Assembly (NCBI GenBank): GCA_019973155.2 | Contig: BPQB01000024.1 | Span: forward strand, 248,001-312,000 | Length of the DNA stretch: 64,000 nt | DNA from: Phanerochaete sordida | Taxonomy: Eukaryota; Basidiomycota; Agaricomycetes; Polyporales; Phanerochaetaceae | Direction: 5' to 3' | Part shown: one piece after another, positions 12,901 through 25,600 of the stretch | How positions within the stretch are numbered: the first letter of the stretch is position 1 | How the letters are laid out: each line of letters opens with the position of its first letter | Notes under the pieces: model-generated | What the model was told of the DNA's origin: nothing | What the model saw: the letters and a program-made list of their open reading frames with translations, nothing else | The model's database searches: none | Position numbers and translations under genes: made by a program

Positions 12901-13749
12901 GCGATGAACGAGCTGGTCAGTTTTCTGGGACAAAGCACACAACTCGTTGTCATCCTCGCCGGCGACGGAAAGAAGATGGACGCTCTACTTTCCGCGAACT
13001 CCACTCTCGCGAACCGCGTTCAGGAGACCATCCACTTCCCTCCCTTTTCGCCAGAGCAGTGCCTCGAAATCATACGGAAGGACCTTGCGAAGAATAATAT
13101 CGAGTGCGCAGCGCTCGATGCGACGGGGTCGGACGAATACCAGTACATGGCATCCCAAATAGCGCAGCTTTCCGCCCAACCGTCGTGGAGCAACGGACAC
13201 GATCTGAAAGCTCTATCTCAGAAGCTGATTCGCTTCACCTTCAAGCAAGCTGCAGGCGTCAAGGGAGAAGGCGACAACCTCTGGCTGTCCGGTGCGGGCG
13301 CCGCCTCCTGCATCGCCGACGTAGTCTCAGAGCGCGCTCCACGCCCGCCGAGCCCGCCTCCGACTTCGACTTCGACTAGGCGCAGAGGCCACTTTTCCGT
13401 GCGTGCGTTCGAGATGGAGCTCGGGGTCGGTGGTAGCAGTCCCTCCAGTCCATCTCCTGTCCCGGCTTCGCAGCCAGAGACCTACCAAGCGCAAGCCGAG
13501 GCGTCTTTCGAGGCAAGTGCTACACGGCACCAAGAGCAGCAACGCAAGCGCTCCCGATCCATGGCTATGGAAGATGAACAGTCTCACCAAGAGACAGGAT
13601 TGCAAGATACGGCGAAGGAACAGAGAGCGCAGAAGAAACTTAAAGAGATGGCGCTCTGCCCGCAAGGGTTCGAATGGACAAAGGAAGGTGGAGGATACCG
13701 GTGCAAGGGCGGTAGCCACTTCGTAAGCAACGCTCAGCTGGGAATGTAG
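9940..13749 (+). CDS. Chimeric TPR / triple CbxX-type AAA ATPase protein
   Basis: Six exons (9940-10762, 10812-11714, 11763-11872, 11924-12088, 12137-12629, 12680-13749), with 48-51 nt introns, encode 1187 residues. Residues 1 to about 195 are TPR-like repeats closely resembling the N-termini of the two CHAT proteins here (LFDPLRHDR against VFDPRRHDR). After a proline-rich linker come three CbxX/CfqX (SpoVK-like) AAA modules. AAA1 has RGNPGTGKT and FIDEAYQL. AAA2 has LGNPGTGKT (Lys554) and VIDEAYSLYG. AAA3 has KGPPGSGKT (Lys835) but Walker B LLIDDAHRF, with Asp893 replacing the catalytic Glu. The tail ends in a conserved Cys/His motif (ALCPQGFEW...GGYRCKGGSHF). Such proteins are probably hexameric or multi-ring remodelling ATPases. 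The role is unknown. In the paralogue at 40094-47372 an NFX1-type helicase region replaces the TPRs. Confidence 0.85.
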
Positions 13750-14039
13750 CCTTGCATGGCTTGTGTCTGTATCTCATCAGGTTATGTACACGCATTGCAT
13801 TGGTAGAAGGATCCGATAGCTTGCCCCGTTATGTATGCTATTCTTTCTTTTTTACCACATCTTCTCGAGTATCATCGAGGTAAACTTTTTTATGAGGTTA
13901 TACAACACAGACTCATTGCAGAGGTTATGCGCCACATAAGCAAAGTGAAGATTGTGCTCCAAAAAATACAGCATCGACACCGCTATCCCACTATGTTTTG
14001 CGCGAACATCGGAGAAACCAGACACATCCCGCAAACCGT
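13750..14039. terminator. Convergent 3' intergenic region
   Basis: This 290 nt AT-rich spacer lies between the stops of the plus-strand TPR-AAA gene and the minus-strand cellobiohydrolase. It should carry both polyadenylation regions. No specific signal was assigned. Confidence 0.4.
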
Positions 14040-15703
14040 CTAGTAGCACTGAGAGTAGTCTGCAAGGCAATGAGTATATTGCGTCACGAATTTGAAGGGG
14101 GAATACTCACAAGGGTTGAGGACGTGGCAAGTGTACGGGCTGGCGCAGGCGGTCGAGCCCGTGTAGCCGATGCCGCCGCACTGGCCCCACTGAGCCACGG
14201 GGGTACCCGTCGGCCCAGTCGGCGGGGTGCTGCTCGAAGAGTGAGAGGAGGAGCTGGACGAGGTGGACGAGTGCGACGAGGACGAGCTCGAGGAAGAGGA
14301 GACGGTGCCGGAGAAGGTGGTGCCGAGGTCGCCGATCTTGATGTTCGAGAAGGTGACGGACGAGCCGGGGCTCTGCGCCTCGATCTGCGCGGGGACGCCG
14401 GAGGTCGTCGCGCAGGTGCCGCGAGCAACACCGGGCGTCGACGCGTCCTTGGTCGTCGGGTAGTCGGAGTCGAGCCAGAGCATGCTCGCGGCGTAGTCGT
14501 CCCAGATCGAGAGCGCGAGGACCATGCCCGTGCGCAGCGCCTCGCCGACCTGCTTCAGGCCGCCGTGCTGCGAGAAGTAGTTGGTGTCGCCGAACGCTGT
14601 CTTCTGCTGCGCGCAGAAGTTGTCCGTGATCGAGTTGACGGGGTCGATGCCGGGGATGTTGACGTTCGAGTTCTGGATCACCTTGCCGTTCTGGACGTAC
14701 AGGCGCCGGATCTCGGTGAGGGTGCCCGCGGAGGTGTTGTCGCTGGTGATGAACTGGGTGACGACGGTGAAGGGCTTGGAGGTGTCGACGGTCAGGCCTT
14801 TGCCGAGGAAGGTCTGGTCGCCCATGCGGAAGGAGTTGAAGTCGCAGCCGTCGGCATCGCAGAGACCGGTGTCACGAGTGCAGTCGCTGCCAGAGCAGCG
14901 AGTCTGCGCGTTGGCCGTGCAAGGGTGGGGGGTGTAAGCCGCAGCGTCGTTGTTGGCCTCCCAGATATCCATCTCCGTGCAGCAAGTGCCGTAGTTGCCG
15001 GTACCGGTGTTGGCGCTGGTGCCGTTCCAGCCAGCGACGTTAGCCTATGAATAAAAACGGTGAGTTTGGTGCGCTTATTCTTCTCGCAGCAGAGACTTAC
15101 CTCGCCGTTAATGAACTTGATATCCTTCGGGCACTGCGAGTCGCAGTAGCCAGTGCCGTACTTCGCGCCAGCCTTGTTGGTGGGGTACTTGGCGACACCG
15201 CCGTCGGCGTCCATGGCAGAGAGGTAGAGAGCGCCGTTGAGACCGCAGGGGAGGTTGGACATGTCGACGTCGAAGGTGAACTCCTGGTTCAGGAGCTGCA
15301 GGAGCTCGTAGTGCGAGTCGTCCGACATGAGGTAGACGCGGGAGCCGACGTTGCTGCCGGTGACGAACTGGAGCTTGAGCGAGCTGCCAGAGGCGCTGAT
15401 GCCGTAGGTGCCGGTGTAGTCGGCGCCGTCGAGCGCGCAGTTGGCAGCGCAGGTCTTGCCGTCGGGGCACAGCGTCGCGTCCCACGAGTTGCCGGTGTAG
15501 CAGTTGGTGTAGCCGGAGGTAGAGTGCAGCCAGCGCCAGTTGGCGTCGAGCACGATCTTGGTGTTCACGTTCGTGCATCCACCGCTCTTCGTGCACTTCT
15601 GGGACGTGAGCGTGGGGTGGACCTCCGCCGTGTTGGTGCCGATCTGTTGACCGGACACCATCGCCAGCAGGGCAAACGAGAGCAGAGCAGCAGCGCGGAA
15701 CAT
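14040..15703 (-). CDS. cbhI: GH7 cellobiohydrolase (CBHI) with CBM1
   Basis: Secreted exo-cellulase releasing cellobiose from the reducing ends of crystalline cellulose. Exons 15703-15101, 15044-14111 and 14059-14040 join over 56 and 51 nt introns into 518 residues, typical of CBHI. A signal peptide ([18 protein letters not shown], cleavage likely before QQ) is followed by the GH7 catalytic domain with [12 protein letters not shown]. Glu225 and Glu230 (precursor numbering) match the nucleophile and acid/base of the family. A long Ser-rich linker (about 35 residues, SSSSHSS) leads to a C-terminal CBM1 ([12 protein letters not shown]...) whose last residues, including YSQCY, come from the tiny third exon. 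Many cysteines fit the usual disulfides. Presumably induced on cellulose and glucose-repressed, as in the family. Confidence 0.97.
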
Positions 15704-15925
15704 TTTGTCTGCGCGATGTGTTAGCAAAAGCTCGTCGCAAAAGACAGAATGGCCATACCGAGTACTCGAGCAGGGAGTGATTCCGCAAGAGGCGAGGTTT
15801 CGAAAGCCTTGGCTGTAGCTGTGCAGGAGTGGTGAATATTGTTGCGTGGTCAGAGTGTGGTAGTTACTCACAACGCAAAGCAAGGCGATGGGAGCTCTGA
15901 GATTTCCTTTCGCCACTCCTGCCAG

Positions 15926-15933
15926 CTTTTATA
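15926..15933 (-). promoter_or_regulatory. TATA box of the cellobiohydrolase gene
   Basis: The minus strand reads TATAAAAG about 225 nt upstream of the ATG at 15703, a strong canonical TATA element. It suits a highly inducible secreted-enzyme gene and implies a 5' leader of roughly 190-200 nt. Confidence 0.6.
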
Positions 15934-18315
15934 CGCCAGAGCACCGCTGACAATGTGTGGACTTGTGGTCTCGTGAACGTATCCTCGTCGCTGCATTGAG
16001 GCCCCGGACAAACTCGCCTGCTCGCTAGCGACCTTGGGCCGAGAATTTGGAGGCGAAAATGACAAGGATATCCGAGAGCCGTGCAGCGACGGAGGCGACA
16101 CTCTTGGCCCTCGTGAGCTGTAGCGGACAAACTCCAGCACGGTGTTGAGTTGCGGACCAATGGCTACACCGAGATCGGTGCAAGTAGTTACAGCGGCCTG
16201 ACAGCGCGATCTAGAATATGGCAGCGGCCACCACGGGATCAAAGTCAACGTTCGCCTGGACGTCGAGGAGCGGTGCTGGCGGCGGCACAAGGAGAGCAAA
16301 GCGGCGGGTAAACCGCGGTTAAGAGCGAGTGAGCGCAGGGCGCGACGGTCTTCGACGTCAGGCGGTACAACCTCGCACGGGTGCAGTGTCGGGGAAATGG
16401 CCAACGACGGTTCAACTTCGGGTAGGGTACGACGATTTGATGGCTGTCTGCTCTCGTGTCCCATGCACCGCACAGGCCAAGGCTCGCAGCAGGGGAAAGG
16501 GAAGGACAGGTACACAAGGTCTGAGACGAGGGCTGAGATGGACAATCTGAGGAGAAGGATGCGCGGTGACCGAGACGTGGCACCTCAAGCGGGAACAGTT
16601 GGCGCCAAACCGGGGATACAGACGCGGCCTCCGATGCGGCGAGGGCGGTGACCTCGGGTCGTCATGCTCTGGCTAAACTTCAGCCAAGAGCAAAACATCG
16701 CTACTGTCCCTGAGATGAGGGGCGTTTGGCGAAAATGTGCTGTCAACCCGAGCATATACCGGATAATAGCCTGTCCTAGAGAGTTGAGGTGTGGGCTGTC
16801 AGGACTAGGACCAACGCAGATGAAAGTTGACGCACCCGAAACCGAAGAGCCTACTCCTCGTCCTTCGTCCCCCATCCCTATCCCTCACACCAAAACCCAC
16901 TCCATCATGCCCATCTTCTATGATTCGGGAAGGCATCGGCCCGACTCGCCTTCACCGTTGGTATCAAGAACAAGACGCGTGTCTCGAGGGCAAGATTGGA
17001 GGTTCAAGTGGGCACCAGCTCGACTAGAGGTGAAGGCTTGACATGACGACACTCCAGTACTCCACGTCGGCACGGGGGTATTCCAGGGGGGAGGGAGGGT
17101 AGGGCATAGCAGGCTGTGAATAAGGTGAGGGCTCGCACAGCGAACGATAGATGTCGGTATATCGCCGACTGCTTTATAGCGAGCAACCCATGGCTTCGAA
17201 TGCACAAATATAACACAACTGTCCATGTGTGCAGTCCCGCACAGCGGGTCGTTCGAAGCGCGGCACATCGACGGCTACGAGCATCTGCTTCGAATGCGTA
17301 TTCTTGGTATCATCGGTGCTCTCTGAGAAGACATTAAAGTTAGCACCGTCCGACAGCCAATCACGGCGACGCATACCTCTCCTCGCGTCCGAAACATCAA
17401 GACCGCTCGTTCGGCACAGCTGGCACGACAGTGAGGCAGAGACGGCTGGCGGTCGGCGGGCACCTTGTGATCGCAGTCCAGATGGCGAAGTAGATCCTAT
17501 AAATTGACTGAGCGGCGTTGAGGTCACGTCCCACGCCTAGCTTAATAGAATCTACTGCTCACCTGGCAGGCCCTCTATGCGACCTGTCGCACACGTTGGC
17601 TAACCATGAATGGGCAGTGTTACAGTAGCAGGGTGTCCAGGAGCGACGTTCGGTAAGCTGTGGTCACAAGCGTGTGAGAGCCCAGTTGAAAGTCTAATGA
17701 GGCTGGTATATTGTTTGCGAGGGTAGTGTGTAGTCAAAGTTAAGGGCAGATCGAGTCGAGGCAGGCGGTTTCACAATGGCAGGTCCGGTGGCCGTTTGCC
17801 TGAATGTTTGTTCTCGGTGGAGTGCTTGTGCAGCGCCATATTCCTCGAAGCTCGCGCAACATACTCGAGCCAGAGCTCACCTCAAAGCATAGCGATCTGA
17901 TTAGTGGTTGCATCCTCACAAGATAATCTCTCCGAATACACTCCCGTCACGCGTGCATCGCTGGCCATGGGCTTCACTCTCAGAGCCAACTCGGTCCTTT
18001 ATAATTCATAGATTGGATACATTCCTGTCGAGAACATGTCAGCGAAGATTGCTATGTGTCAAGACATCACTTACCAAGTCAAGTCACACAGAGAGCATCC
18101 GCTGGTCTGCAGTGGACCGACCGACGCTGCACCACCGAGTCCCGACGGGAAGGAGGAGAGCAAGATACTGAAGCAGGTAAGCGCCCATAAAGGGTCGCAT
18201 TTCCAGGCGCTTGGCGGCTTGCTTGCCTCATCCCCGCTCCGCTCTCGAGCACCCATCTTCCTCCTACCCACTCGGCCTAAATCTCTGTCAAGCTTGCTCA
18301 TACCGCATCCTCAGC
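15934..18315. other. Long intergenic region upstream of cbhI and Rtf2
   Basis: About 2.4 kb between divergent genes, unusually long for this window. It should hold the regulatory region of the cellulase gene (minus) and the promoter of Rtf2 (plus). Several frames of 70-225 codons on both strands (for example 15868-16545 and 16664-17041) overlap each other and show no recognisable family, so I do not call a gene. Confidence 0.45.
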
Positions 18316-19477
18316 ATGGGTAATGATGGTGGAAGTATCCCGGATCGCCGTGACTTGGTGAAGACAAAGCCAAAAGTACGCGAGTGCCTCAGCTGGTGTA
18401 GGAAGTGAAGACTAACCCCGAGTTCTTGCAGGCAGAGCAGGCGGACAAGGCTAATCAGACCCGTGCGAGGTGGTTCTTCTGTGCGCTTTCCAAGGTTAGC
18501 TAAAGCTGAGACCTAAGGCTCGCGAAGTGCTCATCATGTCCTGTGCAGCGCCCATTGCAGGAGCCCGTAGTGTCGTGCCTCCTCGGCAAGCTCTATAATA
18601 AAGACGCTATCATCGAGTACTTGCTCGACAACAGTGCGTACGGCGACGGAGAGGAAATATGCGGGCATATCAGGTCACTCAAGGTGCGTACCCTGCTTCT
18701 CGCTGTTTGCTTGTTTGCTCACTTCCACCCAGGACGTCAAGACCTTGAAGCTGACCCCTAACGCAAGCAGGTCGTCTCCGACGGGAGAAGCCAACTCAGA
18801 CCGTGCACAATTTGTCTGTCCACTCACGCTCAAGGAAATGAACGGCGCCCAACCCTTCGTCTTCCTCTGGACCTGCGGCTGTGTCTTCTCCCATGCGGGC
18901 CTACGCGCGGTCGCGGGCTCACCGCCTTCCTGCGAAGATACCGGCAAGCCAGAGAAGAAGGATAGTGTGGATAGCAACGGCGCGGAGAAGAAGGACTCTC
19001 CGCCCCCTGACGCCGACAGCAAGGGGAACGAGCTCAACCTTTGCCCGCAGTGCGGCGCGAAGTACAGCCGTACGGACGACATCCTCACACTCAACCCCTC
19101 ACCAGAAGAGGAGTCGAAGATGTTCGACGCGATGCTCAAGCGCCGCGCCGCTGAGCCGACGAAGAAGGGCAAGAAGCGTAAAGGTGCACTCAAGGCCGAC
19201 GCGGGCGCGGAGCCGGCAGCGAAGCAGAAGCACTCTGCATCGCCCGCACCGACTCTGAACCCGAGCATCGCCGCTGCGAGTAGAGCGGTGGCTGAGAGCC
19301 TGGCCATCGAAGAGGCTAGGCGGAAGGCGACGATGAGCGATGCCGTCAAGTCGTTATACGGATCGAAGGAGAGCAGTAATAAGGAGACCTTCATGACAAG
19401 AGGCACCTTCACGAGAGTACGTCTCTTCCATCTCGTTGTGTACCAACTTAGCTGATTCTGCATCGCAGTATGCGTAA
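18316..19477 (+). CDS. RTF2: Replication termination factor 2 (Rtf2)
   Basis: Nuclear protein of the Rtf2 family, linked to replisome behaviour at stalled or terminating forks and to splicing. Five exons (18316-18375, 18432-18494, 18549-18683, 18733-19416, 19469-19477) joined by 49-56 nt introns give 316 residues. It opens with the family hallmark MGNDGGSIPDRRDLVKTK. Next comes RWFFCALSKRPLQEPVVSC...LYNKDAIIEYLL, a modified RING/U-box. A second atypical RING-like region has FVCPLTLKEMNG and LCPQCGAKYSRTDDILTLNP. The lysine-rich tail has nuclear-localisation character (KKGKKRKGALK). The last exon encodes only two residues and stop, finishing the typical FTRYA end. The gene is convergent with separase, about 187 nt apart. 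Confidence 0.95.
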
Positions 19478-19664
19478 TTATTTGGTTCTCTCGCTGTAGC
19501 ATATATACCCGGATCATGTAACATATAATATTTTGTGTGTATCAACGCGAGTATCAAACAACGCTGGGTCGTCGTGGCAAGCAAAGGTACTGAGATGACA
19601 GGGTATCGATCGTACATGGTATGACAGACATGGGGGTAAGCAAGAGCCAACTGCTCCAATAGTC

Positions 19665-22600
19665 CTAGAGATAGAACGGGATGCCATACACTACAGGGGC
19701 GGCACCGGTGAGGTACTTGAGTTTGCACACGTCTCTCGACTGGGCAACGGCAGCGACAATAGACGTAGCGTCTTCTGCATGTTTCTTCGGTGTCCACTTC
19801 GCCACACGATCCTGCGTCAGGTGCATCTTGTCAAAGACGGCCTGCGAGAACTTGTCGATGTCGCGATCGGTGACGTCCCACAGGTTTGCAACGAGCGTTG
19901 GACTAAAAACGGCGAGGTAAGCATCCGTGTCTCTCGCTGGCTGGCCCGCAAGACTTACCATCCTGACAGCATGTAGTTGTACGGCGTGCCGATGCGGTCG
20001 AAGTCGCCCATCTCCTTCAACGCACCAGACGAGCAGCCCCAGAGCATTGTTGCGGCGCAGCGCGGAAGGTGCCGAAGCTTGTGCGACCTGATGTACTGCT
20101 CCGCGCCGCCGTGGCCAAAGTAGCTGCGTGAAACGCGTCAGCGTATGAGTGTACAAGAAGGAAGTGAGCACGTACATGACCAAGTCCTTCCGCGTCAACG
20201 CGTTCGCGAACTGCAGCTCGCTCGGCACGCGCCCGACGATGCCCTCCCAGCCGGCACTCTTCATGTCCTTCAGCCAGCCGATGAAGCGGCCCTCGGTGTT
20301 CTTGAGGTCGCCGCTCGGATTGAGCACGTAGAACGTGTTGCGCGGGTCCACGACGATCCTGTCTATCGGACCCTTCGCCGCAGAAGACCCGCCAACGCCC
20401 ATCTGCTGGCAGTACTCAAGGCGATCCAGTAGGAAATCCACGTTCGGGATGCGGCTGACGCTGCGCCCGCGGAGGACAGGGAGCGACTCCCACGGGATGC
20501 CCGCGACGTTCTTGTCGAGGACGAGGAACATGTGCGGGTCCTTCTGCGGGCGGAGCTTCCCGATGCAGCGTGCATGGTGCTCCTCGAGCGCGCTGCGCAG
20601 GTCGATCACCACCTCGTCGATGTCCACCTCATTCACCGCGACGGGCATCCCGTGGAACTGGTAGAGGTCGAGGATGAAGTACACGAGGTCCGCAAGCTCT
20701 TCGTCACGGCACTTCGGCGACAGCGACGCGAAGCACTCGAGCAGCGCGTCGTTGAGGCGTAGCTTCGTTTTATCCTTCTTGTCCTTCTTGTCCTGGAGAC
20801 GAAGGCCGCGCTTGAAGGCGAGTTCGATCTGAGCACGGAACGGTCCCAAAAGCTCTTCTGGAATGTCGGTTGGGTCATTCAGGATTGTCTGGATGCTTGG
20901 TAAGTCGTCATATCGAGCTCATGATGCACGCAAAGCTCACTTTGAACGCGCCGAGCCAACAGAACTCAATGTTGTTGAGCAGGTCCTTCATGCGCTCATC
21001 AAGCGCTGCTCGGTCGGCCCACCACTGCGATATAGCTGCGCGGTCCTTGATCACATGTTGAGCTTGTCTCGTCCCCTCATCGCTGAGATGGATAATTTCC
21101 TTGAGCTCGCCAATCGCGTCGTCAAAGGTAAGGAACGTCTCGTCTTCGTCGACAGTCTCTCTGCGTTCCTTGAGAGGGATGCAGAAGATGAGTGGCTCCC
21201 GCCCGGGACGCTGGCGCGTGACGAACATTGTGTTGCAGTCCTCCGTGACACTGATACTGACAACAGTCCAGTGCTGGGGAAGTGAGGCGAGCCGCGGAGC
21301 GGCAAGACTCGTAGAGTCAATTACTTGATTCCTGTACTTTGCGCCCACCGTGTCCCAGAATTTCTTGAGGGCATCGCGGGAAGAGCCCTGATCCTCGCCG
21401 TCCTCGTCGTCAGACCCGAAAGACACAAATCGAGCTTTCGGCTTGCGCTTCGGTGCCGGCATCACGGAACCATTGGGTGTCATGACTGGCCATTGGAGGT
21501 CGTCCGGAGTAGCGATGTCCGGGTACTTATGCTGAATGACCTCTAGGACCTCTCGCTGCAAGGTGATTGTAGCCGACATGTCTGCGGCGTGTCAGCGACA
21601 TCGTTTTATCATAAGCAAAGTAAACGTACCAAGAAGGCGTGCTGCTACGACGGGGCTGTCCACGGATGATCCGCCGAGGGATGTCTGGAATGCCCTGACC
21701 AACGCCAACGAGATTGCAGCGTCACGTACGTCGAACACGACCCCACGGCGCGAGATGAGACCAAGGTCGGCCCAGAACAACCTTTCTGCGTTGTTCAAAA
21801 TCGCAAGCACGTCTTGACTTCCAGAAGCTGGAGATGCCTTGTCTCGAATCATTCCCATTGGCAGCGTGATAGCTGTAAGGTTTTCAGCATAAAGCAGCGC
21901 GGGGTCGTATGAGCTTTACGCACTAGACTCCGAGAGGGAGCTCAGGAACATGTCCGCTTGGAACTTCGTGTAGACGTTCTCCAAGGACAGCTTGGCAAGC
22001 AACGCGCTCTCTTCAGCCTTGCCTTCCGCTGTCGACGACAGGTTGCGGAAGCGCTCCAGGAGAGTGTCATACTCTTCCCCTTCACCGTGGAGGAGTCGGA
22101 CTGAATGCGCCTGTCAGGAATCAGGCGAACGATCTCGTGCAGGTGGACTTACTATTCTGGCGCAGGATAGACATGAGCACACTGGGGGCGAGAGTCTCGT
22201 GGCTGTTCGCGAGTTTTGGCGACCTTGGCGTAAGCATCCCCTCCAACGATTTGCGTGGACTACGACTACGTCAGCCAACGCCGGCATATGAGAGACCTGC
22301 GTCGTACCTCGCGGCTTGGCCATCGAGAGCAGCAAACACGCTGTCGAGCTCTTCCAGCATGTTCATCGCTTCGTCGTACAGCTGCTGAGCATGCTTGCCA
22401 TCGGAGTGCCGCCGGCTGTGTTCCGCGCGAAGGCGACCAATCTCAGCGACGTCGGGACCAGCAGTGTCGGCTGCCAGTTCAGCGGCTTTGGTCAGGGACG
22501 CGTGGCTGTCCTCAACCTGATGAAGATGCAGGTAGATCTCGCCGATGCGCGCGAGCGCTCTGCCGACCATGGCGGGAGTGTCTAGGGAGTCGGCGACATC

Positions 22601-25600
22601 TTTTGCCTGCTGCGCGAAATATTCCGCTTCGCGAGGTGAGCCCCGGGCAAGGTAGGCCTGGGCCAAAGCGAAGAGGGTAACCAGCAAGCCGTGCGCGACC
22701 CGCCACTCGATACCATCAAGAGCAGGTAGACGGGGCATGACTTTCTTGGGCGACGACGGCTTCTCGTTCGGTTTAGGTGGAGTCTTCGTGTTGCCGCCGG
22801 AGGGCTTCTCGAGGAAGGGGTTATCGGAATCGCTTTCGACCGTCTGCGTAGGCTCCGGAGGCACAACCTTAGCCAGCGTCTCCACTGCCCGGTTCCACAA
22901 ACGAAGGGCTTGCAGCATGCCATCTATCGCGGCGGCTGGGTCGTCCTATAAAACACGTGAGCCTGATTTATGAGCGAATATACTCAAAAACTCACCCTTG
23001 AGTATTGAATCAGAGCAAAGGTGCTTGCAGCAACCGCAGCCCTCTCTAGGATGGTCGTACGCAAGACGAGCCGTTGGGCGACAGACATTCCTTTCTCCAC
23101 ATCGGGCAGCATTTCGGACGATCCGTATGCTTCGCAGTACGCTGACGAGCTTTTGAGAACATTGCCTGCTGCTGCGTGACACTCGGCGTAGCGCAGATGC
23201 AGCAGTACTTGAGTCTCGTCGGACAGCCGGACTCGCTTCGATAGGTTGATCGCGCTGTGGAGCACGTTGCCCGCCTTCGCCAGCTTGCCCAGGTTGATGT
23301 ACTCCTGCGCGAGGTCGCTTGATACGCTCACGTAGTCTGGAACAGAACGCATGTGAGCATACATGGAAAGAGCTGGATGTGAACTAGGCGCACCATCTGG
23401 TCGGACGTCTACAAACTTCTCGCAGATGCGCCTGGCGACAATGAGCAGATGAACTTTGGTCACGACCTGTCCAAGAAGTCCCAGAAGATGCGAGCAAGAC
23501 CCTATGACGTGTTATTCAGAGATCGCCCTGGTCTGTAACGGAGGCTGCTTACGCAAAAGGCTAAGCAGGACCGGAAGGTCGTCCACGAGAGGCGGACCTT
23601 GCCCCACCTCCGGCGTTCGCACTGCAGCAGCAGGAGCGACGCTCACGCGGGCTTGCACTATAGACCACAGTCAGCAACGCGCCGCACAGGAGTATCGAGA
23701 CCCACCTCTCTTCTTTTTCGGCGTCGAAGGCACAACAGCCGCCGTCTTCGCCGTCCTCGTCCTCGTCGCGCGCGCCGCAGGCACCCTCGACGCCGGTGCC
23801 GCCTTGCCCGTCCTAGCACCCGCCCTCGTCCGAGCGACCTTCGGCGACTGCGCTGGCGTGACCGACTGCCGCGGCTTCGGCGGCGCGGTCGCAGAGAGCG
23901 CGCCCTTGAGAATGCTGCACGCCTCCTCTGCGTACGCGACGACGCGCGAGAACTGCGACGTCTGCGCCGCGCGGTGGCACAGCAGCGCGAGGCGGAGCTT
24001 GAGGATCGCGCGGGAGCGGGTGCGGAAATGGGCGAGGCCCGCGTCGAGGCCCACGTCTGGCCGCGAGAGGAGCGCGTCGGCCTCGTTGCCGAGGGCTTCG
24101 GGGTCGGGCGCGGCGGGCGTATCGGGTGTAGAACACGAGTGAAGGTGCTCGAGCTGCTTGAGGATGACCCGCGCACGGCGGATCGGCATCTCTTTCGCGT
24201 CGTAGATGCGCAGGGCTTGTTCCAGGAGGAAGCGGATGGCTTTGCGCCCTGCCGGCTTCCACCTACAGCTGTCGAGGCTCTCGACCTGCCGCTCGAGAAT
24301 AGCGCCGATGATGACTTTCCGCGTCGCAGTGTGCCCCAAAGACAACCCCTCCGGCACGAAACAGTCTATGAGGTGCGACTTTAGCGACACCGCCTGCGGC
24401 TCGAGCCAGAGGTCGCAGATGCCCGTGTACGTCAAGCGGTCGATGATCTGCGCGACCTGCTTCAGCGACGGGCTGCTTTCGAAGAGTGCGGAAACGTTGC
24501 GCGCAGACGCGGTGTCGAGGAATGTTTGCTTCGCGAAGGGGAAGGCCTTGACGCAGCGGACGAACGCCTCGAACGCCTGCTTGCGGTCGTCCGTCTTGGA
24601 GTGGCACACACCCAGGATCTCCCAGCGCCGGTACATCTGGTCCTCGAGCTGGTTCCAGGGCTCTTGCTTCTCGGCTTCGGCGGGGCCTGCTGAGCGGTAG
24701 ATGCTCAAAGCCTTCTCGCCCAGCGAGCAGCTCTGCATCAGGAATCGCGCGGCGTGCGAGTGCTGTGTTGCCTGGTATAAAATCCCACCGATGTTGTGAA
24801 AGGCTCCCGAGAGGCAGCGCAGGTAGTTGGCGAGCTGCATCTTGTCGCACTGGTACTCTTCCGCGCGTGAAAGGAGGGTCGTGGCACGTGAGAGGTGATC
24901 ATAGACTTGGGAGTATGTCAGAGGCTGCGAGGTCACAAGTGTAACTCGCCCCAGCGCGAAGAGAGAATCAAGAGCTGCCGTCAAGAGGTCGCCGTCACAG
25001 GACTTTGTCTGCGCCATCCTCACTATTAGCGTTACATCCACGTGAACCACATGAACAACGAACCGAGTATACAGTCGCCTCCACAACGTCCATCACGCTC
25101 AGCACAATGTTCTGTACTAGGCGACGAGCAGTGCGGCTGGCTTCAGGGAGGGCGTCCAGCGCCTTCACAGCAGCTCGTCTTAGACGTTCAACCGCACGCC
25201 GAACCTTGTCTGCATAGCGATGCTCGTCGCTGTCCGGAGCATTGCGAGGCGCATAGACCGTGACGAGGAAAACATCGGCGCTCGCGATAGCAGACGCCGC
25301 GTCTGCCAGGCACTGTTGCGCATCGGAGTCGACTGAGAGAGCGTAAGCCGCAATGCCTCCAAATTACAAGTCAGAACACTGACCTTCGCCTTTGAGCTGT
25401 TCAACAACAGATGTGGCCTCTGTCAGCAGTGCGCTCAGACGGACCGCCTCCTGCTTCGTGGAAAGAGGCGTCTTCGGCGGCGATGCTTGGGAGGAGCGTT
25501 CTGGTGTCGAAGTCCGCTTCGCATCCGCAGTAGGCGTAGCATCTTGCGGGCTGCCAGCAGAGGACGGCGCAGGCGAAGGTTTCCGGATATATGCTGCCAC

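Noticed and set aside
13998..15724. Two long plus-strand frames (350 and 225 codons) opposite the cellobiohydrolase
   Set aside because: They are low-complexity Ala/Arg/Val/Glu shadows of the GC-rich GH7 exons on the other strand.
15868..17041. Frames in the cbhI-Rtf2 intergenic region
   Set aside because: Overlapping frames on both strands, no recognisable domain, no consistent splice pattern.
23456..24384. Plus-strand Arg-rich frames opposite separase
   Set aside because: Antisense shadows of separase exons with arginine-rich composition and no family signal.
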